IMG/VR virus record: IMGVR_UViG_3300022825_000015
Coordinates: 1-28,918 of that record
Source: a virus
Length of the DNA stretch: 28,918 bases
Strand: one strand, 5' to 3'
A program made the translations under genes and the position numbers. This document shows, one piece after another, positions 26,914-28,918 of this stretch. How positions within the stretch are numbered: the stretch's first letter is position 1; the number at the start of each line of letters is the position of its first letter. The notes beneath the pieces are model-generated. The model was not told the DNA's origin, did not search any database, and saw only the letters and a list, made by a program, of their open reading frames with translations.

Positions 26914-27236
26914 GCCGACTCAATCCAGCACACAGTCAACGCGTTACGTTGCCCCCGCACATTATGAGCTTGACGGATTCTGAGCGGCGTTATAATCCGA
27001 AGCGTAGCAAGGATGAGCAGAGCCTCGGTGCCGAGCAGCGATGCCGGGCGCACAGTGTCACGCAGGATGCCGGGCAGCAGTCACGCTGCGGTAGGTATAG
27101 GGTGACACCGTGCAGGCGCGTGGTGCGGCGTGTGAGTGAGCGGTGGATAGCGTGGGACAGGGGCACATGCAGTGCGGGGCGGGGTTTGGAACAGGGGTTG
27201 ACATTCTCCGCTAAGAGTCGGATAAGTAAGCCATGA
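26910..27236 (+). CDS. Doubtful ORF behind the G run
   Basis: ATGA at 26910 overlaps the previous stop and opens 108 codons ending TGA at 27234, overlapping ATG 27233. The first 40 residues could be real (MSRLNPAHSQRVTLPPHIMSL). The rest is Arg/Cys/Ser-rich, contains direct repeats at the DNA level (GATGCCGGGC at 27040 and 27068) and encloses the promoter at 27198. I regard the region mainly as non-coding control sequence with a possible short 5' coding part. Confidence 0.25.
   Translation: MSRLNPAHSQRVTLPPHIMSLTDSERRYNPKRSKDEQSLGAEQRCRAHSVTQDAGQQSRCGRYRVTPCRRVVRRVSERWIAWDRGTCSAGRGLEQGLTFSAKSRISKP
27160..27226 (+). promoter_or_regulatory. G-rich tract and promoter of the HTH/HNH pair; predicts leaderless mRNA
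   Basis: Four GGGG tracts (27160, 27176, 27181, 27194) with loops of 12, 1 and 9 bases could form a G-quadruplex. The last abuts TTGACA (27198-27203), followed by 17 bases, GATAAG (27221-27226), six bases and ATG 27233. Same geometry as the promoter at 10388. Confidence 0.6.
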
Positions 27237-27415
27237 AAAAACAAATTACATGGGAGTGGCTGGAAGAGCGGTTACAATTGATCAATGCCCGCGCACTTGA
27301 AAAGTGGTGTAATATGTATCGCGGCAAGCTCAACGATGTGAAACGCGGCAAGGTTAAGCTGACAAGCGCAGAGCTAGACACACTTACGGAAGCTATGGGG
27401 GAATTCAAGGTATGA
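27233..27415 (+). CDS. Small HTH-like (Cro-type) protein
   Basis: This 60-residue protein reads ARALEKWCNMYRGKLNDVKRG, then KVKLTSAELDTLTEAM, in the layout of a short helix-turn-helix regulator ('...aLek..nm.rg.L...k+Gk.kls..el..L..al'). It has its own promoter and overlaps the HNH gene by ATGA. A Cro- or excisionase-like role is possible, in particular as a regulator for the terminase region. Inferred from pattern and position. Confidence 0.5.
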   Translation: MKKQITWEWLEERLQLINARALEKWCNMYRGKLNDVKRGKVKLTSAELDTLTEAMGEFKV

Positions 27416-28245
27416 CACCGCAAGAGATGACAAACGCTCTTTGCTTCGTCGGTAAGCCAAGAGGCATGGCTAAGAACCGAGGGCTGCATACTTGGGACGT
27501 GTTAAAGTATCAAGGCAAATTGAAGCATGGTAAGGAGGGCAGCCAGTATAAGGGTAGCACCTTCGGGAAGCTTAGCATACCAATGGCGTTGATACAGTCT
27601 GCCAATGGTATGAGTAACAAGGAAATTGCGAAAGGGCAGGGAGTGGCTGAGTCAACAGTAAGTCAGTTCTTGAAACCCCTTGAGATGACCAGCTTCCGAC
27701 CTTACGGCAAGGGAATGCGATTCCCGACGCTTGAGAAAGCTTACTTACTAATGGAAGAGCAGAGGCTTAGGGAAAAAGCAAAGGAGTCGAAATACGACGA
27801 ACGGCGTCATTGGTCGAAACATACTTCAGTTGCGACACACCGAACATCTAAGAGATACCACAGTGACCCTGCCTTTCGTCTTCGCGCATGTATCTCGTCA
27901 GGACTTCGGAAGCTAATAGGAGGCAGAACTCATAGGCAGCGCAAACTAGAGAAGTTTTGCGGATGCTCGCTTGAGTATTTGAAAGCCCATATCGAATCAC
28001 AATTCACCAAGGGCATGGGATGGCATAACTCTAGTGAGTGGCATATAGATCACATCATGCCCAAGTCTTTATACGACCATGCAGATGAAGAGCAAGTAAA
28101 GCAGGCATGGAACTGGCAGAACCTTCAGCCACTGTGGGCAGCTGATAACCTAACCAAGATGACTAAGATCACCAGACCACAGCAATATCTAGTGCTGGAC
28201 ATAGGTAATCGTCCCAAAAAGAAAATGGTTCCTCTAAAAGCTTAA
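27412..28245 (+). CDS. HTH-HNH endonuclease (homing or packaging-associated)
   Basis: This 277-residue protein overlaps the previous gene by ATGA. A resolvase-like HTH lies at residues 64-90 (SANGMSNKEIAKGQGVAESTVSQFLK). The HNH nuclease domain lies at 145-250: CGCSLEYLKAHIESQFTKGM, WHIDHIMPKSLYDH (HIDH 211-214), NWQNLQPLWAADNLTK (234-249). These are the key HNH elements (His-x-Asp-His ... Asn-x-x-x-Leu-x-P-L-W...DN). Two uses are known from other phages: free-standing homing endonucleases, and HNH nucleases beside terminase that help cleave DNA during packaging. Its place before the terminase supports either. Codon usage is slightly AT-richer than in neighbours. Confidence 0.82.
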   Translation: MTPQEMTNALCFVGKPRGMAKNRGLHTWDVLKYQGKLKHGKEGSQYKGSTFGKLSIPMALIQSANGMSNKEIAKGQGVAESTVSQFLKPLEMTSFRPYGKGMRFPTLEKAYLLMEEQRLREKAKESKYDERRHWSKHTSVATHRTSKRYHSDPAFRLRACISSGLRKLIGGRTHRQRKLEKFCGCSLEYLKAHIESQFTKGMGWHNSSEWHIDHIMPKSLYDHADEEQVKQAWNWQNLQPLWAADNLTKMTKITRPQQYLVLDIGNRPKKKMVPLKA

Positions 28246-28343
28246 AAAAAACGAGGATTTACGACCTTGCTGCAAAAAGAAAACTTTTCCAAAAATCAGC
28301 AACTTGTCATCCCATTAAAAATCCGCATACTAGGATCAACAGC

Positions 28344-28370
28344 ATGAACAAAACTAATCCGAACCCATGA
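28344..28370 (+). CDS. Eight-codon upstream ORF coupled to the small terminase
   Basis: ATG 28344, eight sense codons (MNKTNPNP), TGA 28368 overlapping ATG 28367. It stands in a 121-base AT-rich gap that also holds an inverted repeat TTGCTG / CAGCAA (28269 and 28298). Could couple translation or be chance. Confidence 0.2.
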   Translation: MNKTNPNP

Positions 28371-28813
28371 GCAAACCAGCCACATTGACAATGACAAACA
28401 TCTGCGCCGGATGGGACGTCTCCCGCCCGACCGCAGCAATCCGATTGACCGGTGTGGACTTCGCGAAGAAGGGAAACTCCAAGCACTACAAATTGCGCGA
28501 CGTGGTGAAAGCCTTTGCCGATCCATCCAAGGTTGCCCCGTCCGAAATGGGAACGACCGACCGCAAGAATCTATCGCAAGCTGAGATCCAAGAAGAGAAG
28601 CTCAAGCGCCTGCGCGGCGAATCAGTCAACGCCATCGAAGTCGAAGCCCTGTTCTGCGACATCTTCAAACGCCTCGCTGACGCCATCAAGGCGTGGGACT
28701 GGCTGCCGATCAAAGCCCGCCGCTCAATCTGCGATCAAATCCGCAGCGAAATTGAGCGGTGCGGAGGAGACGTTGCCAAGTGCAGATTCAAAGTTGCCAA
28801 CCCGGAAACCTAA
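28367..28813 (+). CDS. terS: Terminase small subunit (Nu1-like candidate)
   Basis: This 148-residue protein starts with a winged-helix-type region (LTMTNICAGWDVSRPTAAIRLTGVDFAKKGNSKHYKLRDVVKAFAD). It has the 'la...GvS..T...wl......g......y.l..v' pattern of Nu1-type small terminases. A charged helical part (LSQAEIQEEKLKRLRGESVN, residues 70-90) and a C-terminal helical oligomerisation region follow. It lies one base overlap (TAATG) upstream of the large terminase and recognises the packaging site. Good position, moderate sequence match. Confidence 0.7.
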   Translation: MSKPATLTMTNICAGWDVSRPTAAIRLTGVDFAKKGNSKHYKLRDVVKAFADPSKVAPSEMGTTDRKNLSQAEIQEEKLKRLRGESVNAIEVEALFCDIFKRLADAIKAWDWLPIKARRSICDQIRSEIERCGGDVAKCRFKVANPET

Positions 28814-28918
28814 TGCCCACCGCCTACCAGCCCCTAGCCCGCGCCGCTCTCCTCTGCATCATACCAGAGGTGCCGCATGTCCATCTCTGGGCGAGGGAGC
28901 ACCGCATGATGACTTCGG
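28813..28918 (+). CDS. terL: Terminase large subunit, N-terminal start (cut by window edge)
   Basis: Only 35 residues are visible (MPTAYQPLARAALLCIIPEVP, HVHLWAREHRMMTS). The '(..)p.....WA...R.....' segment is the typical opening of GpA-family terminases (seen as 'WAd.yR.l'). With the preceding small-subunit candidate this is a good sign of the packaging module. The catalytic motifs are outside the window, so assignment depends on context. Confidence 0.6.
   Translation, partial: MPTAYQPLARAALLCIIPEVPHVHLWAREHRMMTS

Noticed and set aside
1-28918. Integrase, excisionase or attachment site
   Set aside because: No tyrosine or serine recombinase motif was recognised in any long frame and no tRNA-like core was seen; temperate lifestyle remains open.

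Overview
The window is most of a tailed double-stranded DNA phage or prophage with an HK97-type capsid and siphophage-like tail genes. It opens inside the major capsid gene and closes in the first codons of a GpA-like large terminase, so the unseen part should hold the rest of the terminase, portal and protease/scaffold if the genome is circular or permuted. Two small lipoproteins and a spanin-like pair point to a Gram-negative host. I cannot name the host. Many starts have no Shine-Dalgarno sequence and sit in C/A-rich context, which fits a host that initiates without one, but this is weak evidence. I see no integrase, tRNA, CRISPR array, IS element or endolysin.

Layout. 1-13,560 (+) is the late region: capsid, connector-type small proteins, tail terminator/tube candidates, tail chaperone, a 596-residue tape measure, tail tip proteins, a repeat-rich beta-helix-like fibre, a fibre with an SGNH esterase domain, and a membrane/lipoprotein set that may carry lysis functions. 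13,684-19,810 (-) is an accessory/early arm of mostly tiny genes around a beta-class DNA methyltransferase and an SNF2-type helicase. It also holds a DUF4406 protein, an HTH protein and two membrane peptides too short for routine gene calling. 19,811-20,542 has no convincing gene. It holds four terminator-type hairpins in about 450 bases and looks like a regulatory hub between the two early arms. 20,543-26,913 (+) is the other early arm: an HNH protein, a DUF3127 OB-fold protein with an SSB-like acidic tail, a DUF1071 (Sak3-like) annealing protein, a coiled-coil protein and a NinB-like recombination protein. 27,233-28,918 (+) has an HTH-like protein, an HTH-HNH endonuclease and the terminase genes.

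The most unusual content is regulatory. (1) A fixed-length 21-bp motif, GTATCC-N7-NN(A/C)TAC-AC, recurs just before start codons on both strands, always in the same orientation to the gene, plus twice inside lipoprotein leaders. (2) Several TTGACA-17-hexamer promoters end 5-6 bases before the ATG and so predict leaderless mRNAs. (3) A separate TGCACAC/TTGAC/ACCTGCAC module lies upstream of four early transcription units; in two of them the promoter and first codons are nearly identical. (4) The hub contains a candidate small RNA whose terminator loop is fully complementary (11 bp) to an upstream segment, giving a pseudoknot or switch topology. Functions of these elements are inferred; the sequences and spacings are read directly.
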